A stretch of DNA of 8,058 bases from Candidatus Omnitrophota bacterium (GCA_016928375.1 JAFGKX010000067.1:1-8058), one strand, 5' to 3'; numbered from the stretch's first letter, positions 1 to 7,006 are shown. The notes: generated by a model from the letters alone, not told the origin. Program-made: numbers and translations.

Positions 1-26
1 AAAATGAGGTATTATAGCATGCCTAC

Positions 27-74
27 AATAGGACATTCTTATTTTGGTATAATAGGACATTATCATTTTGGGAT
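27..74. repeat. Two tandem 24-bp units at left edge, possible mobile-element end
   Basis: Unit 1 (27-50) and unit 2 (51-74) abut exactly and match at 21 of 24 positions. They share AATAGGACATT and ATTTTGG cores and differ at unit positions 12, 14 and 22. The first seven bases of the window (aaaatga) also match the reverse complement of the unit's TCATTTT part, which hints at an inverted copy cut by the window edge, but seven bases is thin. Iterated GGACATT...ATTTTG blocks resemble, from memory, the repeated terminal sequences of IS21- or IS481-type insertion sequences. No transposase is in view, so that identity is a guess. The array ends 12 bp short of the fmt stop codon. The rest of 1-86 shows no gene and no convincing terminator. 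Confidence 0.55.
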
Positions 75-86
75 CACAGGGAAAAA

Positions 87-1037
87 TTAACCCAATCTTT
101 GTTTTATTTCCAAATGCGCGCCTTTTAAAAACTCCATTGCTGCCATACGGTTTTTACCTTCAGCCTGAACTTCCAGCACTCTTAAAGCGCTGTTTGCGCA
201 GGCAATCGTAAAATATTCTCTGGAAACATCTATTATCTCTCCCGGAGAATAACCGCTTTTTTCGCCTCCTGCCTCGGCTTTATATATTTTTAATAATTTA
301 CCATCTATGCCTGCCTGCCCTGCAGGCAGGCAAGTATATGCCCCGGGCCATGGTTGAGTGCCGCGTATAAGGCACTGTATTTTCTGCGCCGGGTTGTTCC
401 AGTTAATAAGCCCATCTTCTTTCTTTAGTTTTGGCGCATAAGTCGCAAGGCGCTCGTTCTGTTTTGTAAACACCTCTCTGCCCGAAGACACAAGGCCCAC
501 CGTAGCAGCCAATGTCTCCGCGCCTACGATAGAAAGCTCTCTATATACGTCTAAAGATGTGTTTTCCCGCGATATGGATATTGTCTGGCTTGTTATAATG
601 TCGCCTGCATCTACCTTTTCATTCAGCTTTATTACCGTCACTCCGGTTTGTGGTTCTGCGTTGATAACAGCCCAATTGCACGGAGCAGCACCCCTGTATT
701 TAGGTAGGAGCGACGCGTGCAGGTTTATGCAGTATTTTTTCGGTATTTCAAGAATTTCTTTTCTCAGTATCTCGCCGTAAGCAATTACCACAAAAAGGTC
801 CGCGCGCTTTTTCTTAAGCAATGCAACGATATCCTGCGATAAAAGATTTTCCGGCTGAAGTATCTCCAGGCCCAGCTCATAAGCAGCTACTTTTACCGGA
901 GACGACAATAGCTGCATGCCTCTTCCGCCTTTTTTATCCGGCCTTGTGATAACGCAGGATATTTTATGCGCGCTTTTCGATAAAGCGCGAAGGCTTGGAA
1001 CCGCAAAATCCGATGTACCGAAAAATATTATGTTCAT
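87..1037 (-). CDS. fmt: Methionyl-tRNA formyltransferase
   Basis: This cytoplasmic enzyme formylates Met on initiator tRNA using 10-formyltetrahydrofolate. The 316-residue length is normal for the family. The N-terminal formyltransferase fold opens with MNIIFFGTSDFAVPSL. The catalytic triad corresponds to N105, H107 (in NLHASLLPKYRGAAP) and D143 (in KVDAGDI). The C-terminal tRNA-binding domain starts near residue 209, with DGLINW, IRGTQPWPGAYT and DGKLLKIYKAE. The start is an ATG preceded by AAAAGGTG at good spacing. It is the last gene of the run, 53 bases after priA. An oddity is the insert CLPAGQAG at residues 236-243, between PGAYT and DGKLL, encoded by a GC-rich palindrome. Most family members would be expected to have only one or two residues there. 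The catalytic domain is intact, so the protein is probably functional. Confidence 0.97.
   Translation of the reverse strand: MNIIFFGTSDFAVPSLRALSKSAHKISCVITRPDKKGGRGMQLLSSPVKVAAYELGLEILQPENLLSQDIVALLKKKRADLFVVIAYGEILRKEILEIPKKYCINLHASLLPKYRGAAPCNWAVINAEPQTGVTVIKLNEKVDAGDIITSQTISISRENTSLDVYRELSIVGAETLAATVGLVSSGREVFTKQNERLATYAPKLKKEDGLINWNNPAQKIQCLIRGTQPWPGAYTCLPAGQAGIDGKLLKIYKAEAGGEKSGYSPGEIIDVSREYFTIACANSALRVLEVQAEGKNRMAAMEFLKGAHLEIKQRLG
309..332 (-). repeat. GC-rich palindromic insert inside fmt (LPAGQAG-coding)
   Basis: The arms TGCCTGCC (312-319) and GGCAGGCA (325-332) form a perfect 8-bp stem around a five-base loop (320-324), with extra CCTGC-type repetition on the left flank. The element spans codons 236-243 of fmt, is a multiple of three in length and has no in-frame stop, so it adds about seven residues without breaking the gene. 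Its composition is far more GC-rich than the surrounding AT-leaning sequence. It looks like a member of a dispersed palindromic repeat family that tolerates insertion into coding regions. I recall similar CCTGCCTGC palindromes in genomes of uncultivated bacteria but cannot check copy number here. No second copy is visible in this window. Confidence 0.6.
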
Positions 1038-1090
1038 CCCGCACCTTTTCGTTTACTCCCGCATCCTTTTTATTATTAAAGATGCGGGAT
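1036..1090 (-). promoter_or_regulatory. priA-fmt intergenic three-arm alternative hairpin over the fmt RBS
   Basis: In the transcript, arm A (1090-1078, AUCCCGCAUCUUU) begins directly after the priA stop codon. Arm B (1071-1057) and arm C (1049-1036) are near-duplicates sharing AAAAGG(A)UGCGGGA. A can pair with B as nine uninterrupted pairs (1081-1089 with 1057-1065), plus three more across a one-base bulge. A can instead pair with C as 13 consecutive pairs with a single G-U wobble. Arm C contains the fmt Shine-Dalgarno AGG and runs into the AU of its start codon, so A:C pairing would hide the fmt start while A:B would free it. A ribosome finishing priA would cover arm A. There is no U-run after the hairpin, so it is not an intrinsic terminator. 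The pairing is read directly from the sequence; the regulatory role is inferred. Confidence 0.5.
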
Positions 1091-3076
1091 TCATAATGGA
1101 TCCACATCCACGGTTAAACGGGCTCCTGAAGGCCTGGAATTTTTAAGGATATCTTTTAATTTTTCTGTTATTATTTCCAGGTTTTTCACTTTCAGTATTA
1201 CATTCCAGCGAAACTGTCTGCGCAATTTATATATCATATCCGGAACAGGCCCTGCCACTTCATAACAGCCGGATGTTTTAAGCTTGCATAGAGTTTTCGC
1301 AAGTTCCGATGCGGCAGATTTGGCTTTTTCTTCCTTATATGAACGCAGTGTAACAACTATCATATTTGAAAACGGCGGAAGTAGCAATTCTTTTCTTAAT
1401 AAAATCTCTTTTTCATAGAAACTCTCGTAATCATGCTGCACCGAGCACAATATAGCGTAATGATGCGGTGTATAAGTCTGTATTATTACCCGGCCGGGCT
1501 TTGAACCTCTTCCTGCCCTGCCCGCTACCTGCGCAAGCAGCTGAAAAGTCCTTTCTCCGGCTCTAAAATCCGGAAGATTAAGCGCAGTATCCGCGGATAT
1601 AACCCCTACCAGCGTAACCTGCCCAAAATCATGCCCCTTGGCTACCATCTGAGTACCCACTAAAATCTTGTATTTACCGGAAGCAAAATCTTTAAGTATT
1701 TCTTTGTGGCTCTGCCTTTTGGTCATTGAATCCGTATCCATGCGCCCTATCGCGGCTGTGGGGAAAAATTTATGCAGTTCGCTTTCCACCCTTTGCGTCC
1801 CAAACCCGAAATAATTAAGATAAGATGATCTGCATTCGGGGCATATATCTACCGGATCTATCTGATAATTACAGTAATGGCATATTAATTTCTTTTTATC
1901 CGAATGGAAGTTTAGCGCAACGTTGCATTTCCTGCAGCGGAATACATACCCGCATTTTTTGCAATTCGCATACGTGGAAAAACCGCGCCTGTTAAGAAAC
2001 AATATGGCCTGCTCATTATTATCAAGGGTTTTGTTAATGGCCTCGTTTAATACGCGCGAGAATACTATATGCCGCCTCTTTCTTTCGACAATCTCTTTCC
2101 TCATATCAACTATGTTGACGACAGGCAGGGCCCTTTTTTCTATTCTCTCCCTTAAATTAACAAGTCTATATTCTTTGTGTTTTGCCTTATAATAAGATTC
2201 CAGAGAAGGCGTTGCCGAGCCTAATATTACCACAGCGCTTGAGTTTTGAGCTCTCTGAACAGCTGCCCAGACAGCGTTATATCTGGGCGTATCCTGCTGT
2301 TTGTATGATGTGTCATGCTCTTCATCGACGACAACAAGCCCCAGGTTTTTTACCGGAGAGAATATTGCCGAGCGCGTGCCTATCACTATATGGCATATGC
2401 CGTCTTTTATTTTTTTCCATTGTTCGTATTTCTGCCCCTGCGTAAGCCTTGAATGAAATGTTGCTACTTTTTCCTTATACCTTGCGTGAAATCTTTCAAC
2501 TGCCTGCGGAGTAAGCGATATTTCCGGAACAAGCACAATACATGCTTTCCCCAAGGATAAAACTTTTTCTATCGCCTGAAGATACACTTCAGTCTTTCCG
2601 CTTCCGGTAATTCCATGCAATAAGAAAACCTGGTGCTGCTTTTGTTCAATCGCTTTGTAAATCTCTTCCAGCGATTTTTTCTGATCCTGCGAAGGAGGCA
2701 TGTGTGTTGTGGGCTCTATATGTTCAGGAACGTCTTGTTTTCTTGCGTTTACTTTAACCTTGCCTTTTTTAAGACTTGACGGTATCGCGGCGTCTATTGC
2801 CTCGCCCCAGGAACAAAGGTAGCGCCTTGACATCTGTTTTGTAAGATTGAGCATATTCTCATCAAGGATGGGTTCTGTTTCGATAAGCTGCTCGATTTCT
2901 TTAGCAGAAGGAAATTTACTCGTCGGCGAAAGGCCGACTACATATCCGACCAGCCGCCTTGGCCCAAAACTTACCCATACTCTGCATCCGGGCTTAACAG
3001 CATCTTGAAGCGGTTTTGGTATTTTATAATCAAACGGCCCTTCTACGGGCAGATTCACTAAGACTTTGGCGAACAT
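1091..3076 (-). CDS. priA: Primosomal protein N' (PriA), replication-restart helicase
   Basis: PriA is a 3'-to-5' superfamily-2 DNA helicase that recognises stalled or abandoned replication forks and starts primosome reloading of DnaB. The protein is 661 residues, a little shorter than the E. coli form (about 730). The N-terminal fork-binding domain is visible in residues 1-50 (VLVNLPVEGPFDYKIP, KPGCRVWVSFG). Walker A is GITGSGKT (155-162) and the Walker B box is DEEHD (251-255), followed by GSATPS (286-291). The zinc-binding insertion has all eight cysteines in four pairs: C372/C375, C381/C384, C399/C402 and C412/C415. Late helicase motifs are VGTQMVAKGHDF (473-484) and QVAGRAGRG (516-524). 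The ATG overlaps the stop codon of the upstream udg gene by one base (TAATG), and no strong Shine-Dalgarno is seen, so translation is probably coupled. Confidence 0.97.
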   Translation of the reverse strand: MFAKVLVNLPVEGPFDYKIPKPLQDAVKPGCRVWVSFGPRRLVGYVVGLSPTSKFPSAKEIEQLIETEPILDENMLNLTKQMSRRYLCSWGEAIDAAIPSSLKKGKVKVNARKQDVPEHIEPTTHMPPSQDQKKSLEEIYKAIEQKQHQVFLLHGITGSGKTEVYLQAIEKVLSLGKACIVLVPEISLTPQAVERFHARYKEKVATFHSRLTQGQKYEQWKKIKDGICHIVIGTRSAIFSPVKNLGLVVVDEEHDTSYKQQDTPRYNAVWAAVQRAQNSSAVVILGSATPSLESYYKAKHKEYRLVNLRERIEKRALPVVNIVDMRKEIVERKRRHIVFSRVLNEAINKTLDNNEQAILFLNRRGFSTYANCKKCGYVFRCRKCNVALNFHSDKKKLICHYCNYQIDPVDICPECRSSYLNYFGFGTQRVESELHKFFPTAAIGRMDTDSMTKRQSHKEILKDFASGKYKILVGTQMVAKGHDFGQVTLVGVISADTALNLPDFRAGERTFQLLAQVAGRAGRGSKPGRVIIQTYTPHHYAILCSVQHDYESFYEKEILLRKELLLPPFSNMIVVTLRSYKEEKAKSAASELAKTLCKLKTSGCYEVAGPVPDMIYKLRRQFRWNVILKVKNLEIITEKLKDILKNSRPSGARLTVDVDPL

Positions 3077-3783
3077 TATTGTATTTCTTTCAGTTCTTTC
3101 TGGATTTTCTGCATATCTTCCCAGACTAATCTCTTGTCCTGGGGGTTACGCAAAAGATATGCCGGATGAAAGGTAGGCATCACTTTTATATTGTTGTAAT
3201 TGTAAAATTTACCTCTGGCCCTGGTTATGGACATTTCCATCATAAGCAGCGCCTGTGTAGCAGGCCTTCCCAGGCAGCATATTATCTTCGGCTTTATTAT
3301 GTCTATCTGCCGGGTCAGGTAATTTCTGCATGCGATAGTTTCGGAGGAAAATGGCGTGCGGTTTTGCGGGGGGCGGCATTTAAGACTGTTTGCTATATAC
3401 ACATCTTCTCTTTTTAAACCGATTGCCTCTATGATTTTTGTAAGCAGCTGGCCAGCTTTTCCCACAAACGGCCTTGCTTGTATATCTTCTTCCATGCCCG
3501 GGGCTTCGCCTATAAACATAAGCACGGCATTGGGGTTACCTTCACCGAGCACTGTGTTCCTCCTTGTTTTGAATAATTCGCATTCCTTGCAGTCCTTCGC
3601 TTCCTGCCTGACTTTTTCAAGCTCTTTAAGCTTATCTTCATGGCCAATACCTTCTGAAGCCGCGGAAGCGGCATCTATCGATACGGCAAACATTTCCCTG
3701 AATGTCATTTCCTTCAAGCCGGATTCTTTTTCCAGCTCTATGTAATTTTTTACGTCTTTTATTATAGACTTTAATTCTTCCAT
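3076..3783 (-). CDS. Family-4 uracil-DNA glycosylase (iron-sulfur type)
   Basis: The enzyme removes uracil from DNA at the first step of base excision repair. The 235-residue protein shows the family-4 signature: GEAPGMEED (92-100) for water activation and catalysis, ARPFVGKAGQLL (103-114), NSLKCRPPQNRTP (132-144) and HPAYLLRNP (206-214). Candidate [4Fe-4S] ligands are C65 and C68 (CKEC), C152, and C169 or C170. Residues 1-60 form a charged, helical N-terminal stretch ahead of the catalytic domain, of a kind I recall in other bacterial members, which supports the long start. No Shine-Dalgarno is evident before the ATG. The gene overlaps the end of the upstream glycosyltransferase gene by 13 bases and the start of priA by one base, so it is likely translated by coupling. 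Sitting next to priA makes a small DNA-maintenance pair. Confidence 0.94.
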   Translation of the reverse strand: MEELKSIIKDVKNYIELEKESGLKEMTFREMFAVSIDAASAASEGIGHEDKLKELEKVRQEAKDCKECELFKTRRNTVLGEGNPNAVLMFIGEAPGMEEDIQARPFVGKAGQLLTKIIEAIGLKREDVYIANSLKCRPPQNRTPFSSETIACRNYLTRQIDIIKPKIICCLGRPATQALLMMEMSITRARGKFYNYNNIKVMPTFHPAYLLRNPQDKRLVWEDMQKIQKELKEIQ

Positions 3784-4901
3784 AATGATTTTAAGATAAA
3801 TTCCGCTATATCCCTGGCTGACTCAGGCTTTGCCAACCGGGAAATTTTATTCTTTATTTCACTTAGCCCTGTTTCATCGGACAATAAACCCAAAACAACC
3901 GTGCTTGCCTGCGAAGGCTTTTTGATCTTAAAGCCCACACCGTTTCTTAATAAGAATTTCGCGTTACGCGCTTCCTGCCCGGGTATCGGGGCAATGCCTA
4001 TTATTGGAAGCGTACATGCCAAAGATTCCGAAGATGCCATGCCGCCTACTTTGGATATCATAACATCGGAAAGGCTCATAATCTCATCCATGTTGTTGCA
4101 GAATCCGAAAATAAATGTCGGTTTTTTAAATCCGGATTTTAAGGAAGATAGTTGTTCGTAAAGCAATTGATTTCTGCCGCACACCACCAATATCTGGCAA
4201 TCCAGATCTATCTTCTGAAGATCGCAGACTATTTCCTTTATCGGGCCTACGCCAAAACCTCCGCCCATGACCAATACGGAGAATTTATGCTTTTCCACAG
4301 ACATTTTTTTTATAATATCGCCTTTGTTTTTTAGAACAGAAAACTTTTTTTCTATCGGTATGCCGAAAACCCTGATTTTACTTTCAGGTATTCCTCTTTG
4401 TATAAGATTTTGCCTGGTATCTTCAGCGCCGACTATATACGCATCTACGCATTTTCCCAGCCACACGTTGTGCGCTTTATAATCCGTTATTACGGTTACA
4501 AGAGAAGTATTTATTTTTTTACGCATTTTAAGCCAGCTTAAAAGTTCGGTCATCATAAAATGCGCGGAAACGCAGACATCGAAATTCTCTTTTTTTAAAA
4601 ATTTAACCAGTTTTCTTGTGTTTACCCAGTTGGTAAGCCTGCGAAACGGCCATACCAACGCGTAAAAAAACTTTGTATCCAGGATATAATAAAAAAATCC
4701 CCATAAGGTAGGCGTATACTTTACCATAAATATATATCCCATCATGTAGGTAAATTTAAAAAATTTGCTGGTGTAATCCAGCGAATCGGCTAGGATAATT
4801 TCCGCGCCGGGCGGACTTTGTCTTTTTAACTCCTCATAAACAGAAACAGCGGCCTTTTTGTGGCCTTCGCCTGCCGATGCGTATGATACGAGTACTTTCA
4901 T
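3771..4901 (-). CDS. MGDG-synthase / diacylglycerol-glucosyltransferase-like glycosyltransferase
   Basis: This is a GT-B fold enzyme of the GT28 type that probably transfers a sugar from a nucleotide-sugar to a lipid acceptor at the inner membrane face. The 376-residue protein starts with the MGDG-synthase N-terminal domain: SYASAGEGHKKAA (6-18, with H14) and VITDYKAHNVWL (137-148). The C-terminal donor-binding half has GGGFGVG (213-219), SKVGGMASSESLA (283-295) and APIPGQEARNA (304-314). An aromatic, hydrophobic stretch (about 47-87) is probably a peripheral membrane-contact surface rather than a true transmembrane span. The start codon overlaps the stop of the upstream gene as ATGA. Relatives make galactolipids or glucosyl-diacylglycerol, and MurG is a distant cousin. 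The exact donor and acceptor cannot be told from the sequence. Confidence 0.88.
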   Translation of the reverse strand: MKVLVSYASAGEGHKKAAVSVYEELKRQSPPGAEIILADSLDYTSKFFKFTYMMGYIFMVKYTPTLWGFFYYILDTKFFYALVWPFRRLTNWVNTRKLVKFLKKENFDVCVSAHFMMTELLSWLKMRKKINTSLVTVITDYKAHNVWLGKCVDAYIVGAEDTRQNLIQRGIPESKIRVFGIPIEKKFSVLKNKGDIIKKMSVEKHKFSVLVMGGGFGVGPIKEIVCDLQKIDLDCQILVVCGRNQLLYEQLSSLKSGFKKPTFIFGFCNNMDEIMSLSDVMISKVGGMASSESLACTLPIIGIAPIPGQEARNAKFLLRNGVGFKIKKPSQASTVVLGLLSDETGLSEIKNKISRLAKPESARDIAEFILKSLWKN

Positions 4902-5779
4902 CTTTTTAATGCTTCCTTTATTTTTCTTATGTGTTCCGGCGTAGTGCCGCAGCAGCCGCCTATTACATTGGCGCCGGCATTGATAAGAGCCGGTATATGT
5001 TTTGAGAATTCATCCGCAGACTGAGCGTATACTGTTTTGTTATTTACCAGTTTTGGATTTCCCGCATTAGGTTCGGCTATTATAAATGCCGTGGTTAGCG
5101 GCCTCATCCGGGCTATAACTTCTGTCATTTGCTCTATGTCCACGCCGCAATTTGCGCCTATTACATCTACGCCTGTCATAAGCACCTCATCCACCATCTG
5201 CGGAATGGTTGCTCCCGAGGTGGTTCTGTAAGCGCCTTGTTTTGTTTTTGAAAAGGACATGCACGCGATAAGCGGGATCTTCTTTACATTTTCTTTTATT
5301 GCTATAACAGCTGCCTTTAATTCTTCGATATCCGTCATGGTTTCTATTATAATAGCGTCCGCGCCTTCTGCCTCAAGTATCTTTGCCTGCTCCAGAAATA
5401 CATCATAGCATTCGTCAAATTTCAAACTACCTGCCGGTTCCAGGTATTCTCCGGTAGGCCCGATATTTCCCAGCACGTATGCTTTATCCGCAGCTGCTGC
5501 TTTCGCTATTTTTACGGCATCAGAATTTATTTGCGCCAGTTTTTTATCTATTTTGAATTTTTTCAGCTTTATTCTGTTTGCGCCGAAAGTATTCGTAGTG
5601 ATCATATCCGCGCCTGCTTTTATGTATGAGTTGTGTATTGCGAATAAAACCTTATGGCGCTTTATCGCCCATAATTCCGGGCACTCGCCTAACGGCAAAC
5701 CTTTTTCTATCAATTGCGTGCCCATTGCGCCGTCGCACACCAGCACTTCATCCTTCACTCTTTCCATAAGAGGTTTCAT
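4898..5779 (-). CDS. Stand-alone homocysteine S-methyltransferase domain protein
   Basis: This is a zinc-dependent thiol methyltransferase of the Hcy-binding (MetH N-terminal/BHMT/MmuM) family that would turn homocysteine into methionine. The 293 residues make one TIM-barrel domain. Seen motifs are CDGAMGTQL (15-23), TTNTFGANRIKL (61-72), GNIGPTGEYLEP (104-115), GANCGVD (208-214) and GGCCGTTPEHI (274-284). The three zinc ligands are present as C211, C276 and C277. The motif style (DGAMGTQL, GPTGEYLEP) resembles the first domain of cobalamin-dependent MetH, but the folate, B12 and reactivation domains are missing and no corrinoid protein lies nearby in the window. It may work with separately encoded partners or take methyl from another donor. 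The start ATG is preceded by AAAGGGAG and lies one base after the stop of the upstream phosphatase gene. Confidence 0.9.
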   Translation of the reverse strand: MKPLMERVKDEVLVCDGAMGTQLIEKGLPLGECPELWAIKRHKVLFAIHNSYIKAGADMITTNTFGANRIKLKKFKIDKKLAQINSDAVKIAKAAAADKAYVLGNIGPTGEYLEPAGSLKFDECYDVFLEQAKILEAEGADAIIIETMTDIEELKAAVIAIKENVKKIPLIACMSFSKTKQGAYRTTSGATIPQMVDEVLMTGVDVIGANCGVDIEQMTEVIARMRPLTTAFIIAEPNAGNPKLVNNKTVYAQSADEFSKHIPALINAGANVIGGCCGTTPEHIRKIKEALKR

Positions 5780-5780
5780 G

Positions 5781-6338
5781 CTACCGTCTCCCTTTTAGCA
5801 CTATATCTCTCACTGCACGATACAAATCCTTTGCAATATAGTGCGGTTTTACTTTCCATTTTGTATTGATATCGCGCCTATTGTTATAGCCGGATAAAAC
5901 AGCTATCGCCTTTATGCCGAATCTTTTTCCAACAACGGTATCCCGCTCGGTATCTCCTATAAAATATGAATTCTTCTTGTCTGCCCTGGCGCCCTTAACC
6001 GCTCTTTTTATAAGCCCTATTTTCGGTTTTCTGCATGCGCAGCCATGGTCAGGGTGGTGTATACAATAACATATGCAATAAAGTTCAGCACCTGCTTTTT
6101 TTATACCTTGAATCATTTTTTTGTCTATTGCCTTTAAATCAGCCCTGGTAAATAACCCTTTTCCTATACCGCCCTGGTTGGAAATAACCGCAACGGTAAA
6201 ACCCGCGTCATAAAGAAGCTTTATTGCTTTTAATGAACCGGGCAAAAACATAAATTCCTTCGGCTTCTTTACATAATCAAGATAAATAGGGTTTTTATTT
6301 ATTACTCCGTCTCTGTCTAGAAATACAAATTTTTTCAT
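5781..6338 (-). CDS. gmhB: GmhB-type HAD phosphatase (D-glycero-manno-heptose-1,7-bisphosphate 7-phosphatase)
   Basis: This cytoplasmic HAD-family enzyme removes the 7-phosphate during ADP-heptose synthesis for lipopolysaccharide or other surface glycans. I chose the ATG at 6338, giving 185 residues, because MKKFVFLDRDGVINKN is the usual family N-terminus, because the ATG overlaps the upstream stop as ATGA, and because GGGA precedes it. A longer start at 6419 would add 27 unrelated residues inside the upstream gene. D8 and D10 (DRDGV) are the nucleophile and acid/base. SNQGG is at 53-57. The GmhB zinc site is CxH (C92, H94) plus CxC (C100, C102), followed by RKP, and GDTERD (128-133) closes the metal site. 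Histidinol-phosphate phosphatases share this architecture, so the substrate is likely but not certain. No other heptose-pathway gene is visible here. Confidence 0.9.
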   Translation of the reverse strand: MKKFVFLDRDGVINKNPIYLDYVKKPKEFMFLPGSLKAIKLLYDAGFTVAVISNQGGIGKGLFTRADLKAIDKKMIQGIKKAGAELYCICYCIHHPDHGCACRKPKIGLIKRAVKGARADKKNSYFIGDTERDTVVGKRFGIKAIAVLSGYNNRRDINTKWKVKPHYIAKDLYRAVRDIVLKGRR

Positions 6339-6994
6339 TTCGTTCCCGCTTTTTTGTTTTTTATAATCTCTCCCGCTAAATCTACAAACCCGAGCATAAA
6401 AGCAATAATTATTAGCCACAAAATCTTAGCATCTACTGTTTCGCGTTCTATGAAAAATTCCTCTTTTAGATGAAATACAATTACCAGGACAAGCATCCAG
6501 ATAAAAAGCTTATATTCCTGGCTTTTTATTAAACGCTTAAAACTAAACGGCCATTTCTCGCCTTTACGATACGGAAAAATCGTGGGTATAATAGCCGGCA
6601 CATGCTTTACATAATCGATATATTCATTTTTAAATTTTTGCTCCAGCATTTTTTCTTCTTTTTTTACAGTATTATAATAAACAGCTGCCATGATAATAAG
6701 AAAAAGGAATCCAAAATAATAAAGGTTGAGCATAATAACGAAACCTGCGGTAAGAAGCACTGTCCCGAGATAAAGCGGGTGCCTTACAATGGCATATGGG
6801 CCGGAAGTGGTGAGTTTTTCCAATTTTATTGCGTATCCATTAGCCCATACTCTCAACAGAAGCCCCGCTAAGATAAACCATATCCCTGCCATTATTGATT
6901 TATCATTAGGCCTAGAAAAAAGAACCGCAAAAACAGCAAAAGGATACAATATCGCAAAACGCAATTTAAACAACCTCTTAAATCTATCCTGCAT
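6335..6994 (-). CDS. Isoprenylcysteine carboxyl methyltransferase-like (ICMT/PEMT family) integral membrane protein
   Basis: A 219-residue polytopic inner-membrane protein of the ICMT/phospholipid-methyltransferase family. These proteins use S-adenosylmethionine to methylate a lipid or membrane substrate; bacterial members are mostly uncharacterised. Seen are hydrophobic spans near 12-27, 34-50 and 78-107 (long enough for a hairpin), the cofactor-binding motif GPYAIVRHPLYLG (65-77), and the C-terminal family motif with KKEEKMLEQKF and EYIDYVKHVPAIIP (111-137). After this point, where family members usually end, about 80 further residues follow with two more likely membrane segments (about 163-177 and 190-207). 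The ATG has a strong AAGGAG six bases upstream, the best ribosome-binding site in the window, consistent with it being the first gene of the run. The substrate cannot be inferred. Confidence 0.82.
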   Translation of the reverse strand: MQDRFKRLFKLRFAILYPFAVFAVLFSRPNDKSIMAGIWFILAGLLLRVWANGYAIKLEKLTTSGPYAIVRHPLYLGTVLLTAGFVIMLNLYYFGFLFLIIMAAVYYNTVKKEEKMLEQKFKNEYIDYVKHVPAIIPTIFPYRKGEKWPFSFKRLIKSQEYKLFIWMLVLVIVFHLKEEFFIERETVDAKILWLIIIAFMLGFVDLAGEIIKNKKAGTK

Positions 6995-7000
6995 TACAAT

Positions 7001-7006
7001 CTCCTT
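7001..7006 (-). promoter_or_regulatory. Strong Shine-Dalgarno for the ICMT-like gene
   Basis: On the minus strand this reads AAGGAG, six bases before the ATG at 6994. It fixes the start of the ICMT-like gene and contrasts with the weak or absent sites of most of the coupled genes that follow, as expected for the lead gene of an overlapping operon. Confidence 0.8.

Noticed and set aside
1057..1089. The priA-fmt inverted repeat as an intrinsic terminator.
   Set aside because: There is no U-run after the stem and fmt follows directly on the same strand, so a translational role is more likely than termination.
1512..1545. CCTGCCCTGCCCGC / GCGCAAGCAGC sequence as another copy of the GC-rich palindrome found in fmt.
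   Set aside because: It encodes the conserved PriA LLAQVAGRAGR helicase motif and is not a palindromic insert.
1923..2192. Plus-strand open frames across priA, udg, the glycosyltransferases and other genes.
   Set aside because: All lie antisense to genes with clear family motifs, show no domain-like sequence and lack convincing ribosome-binding sites; they are shadows of the real genes.
2922..2938. Six-pair hairpin (GTCGGC / GCCGAC) inside priA.
   Set aside because: It is short, lies within conserved-domain coding sequence and has no repeat partner or regulatory context; chance is sufficient.
6339..6419. A longer start for the GmhB gene adding 27 residues (MANNYCFY...).
   Set aside because: The extension lies wholly inside the upstream gene, does not resemble the family, and the internal ATG at 6338 gives the standard N-terminus with a classic ATGA overlap.
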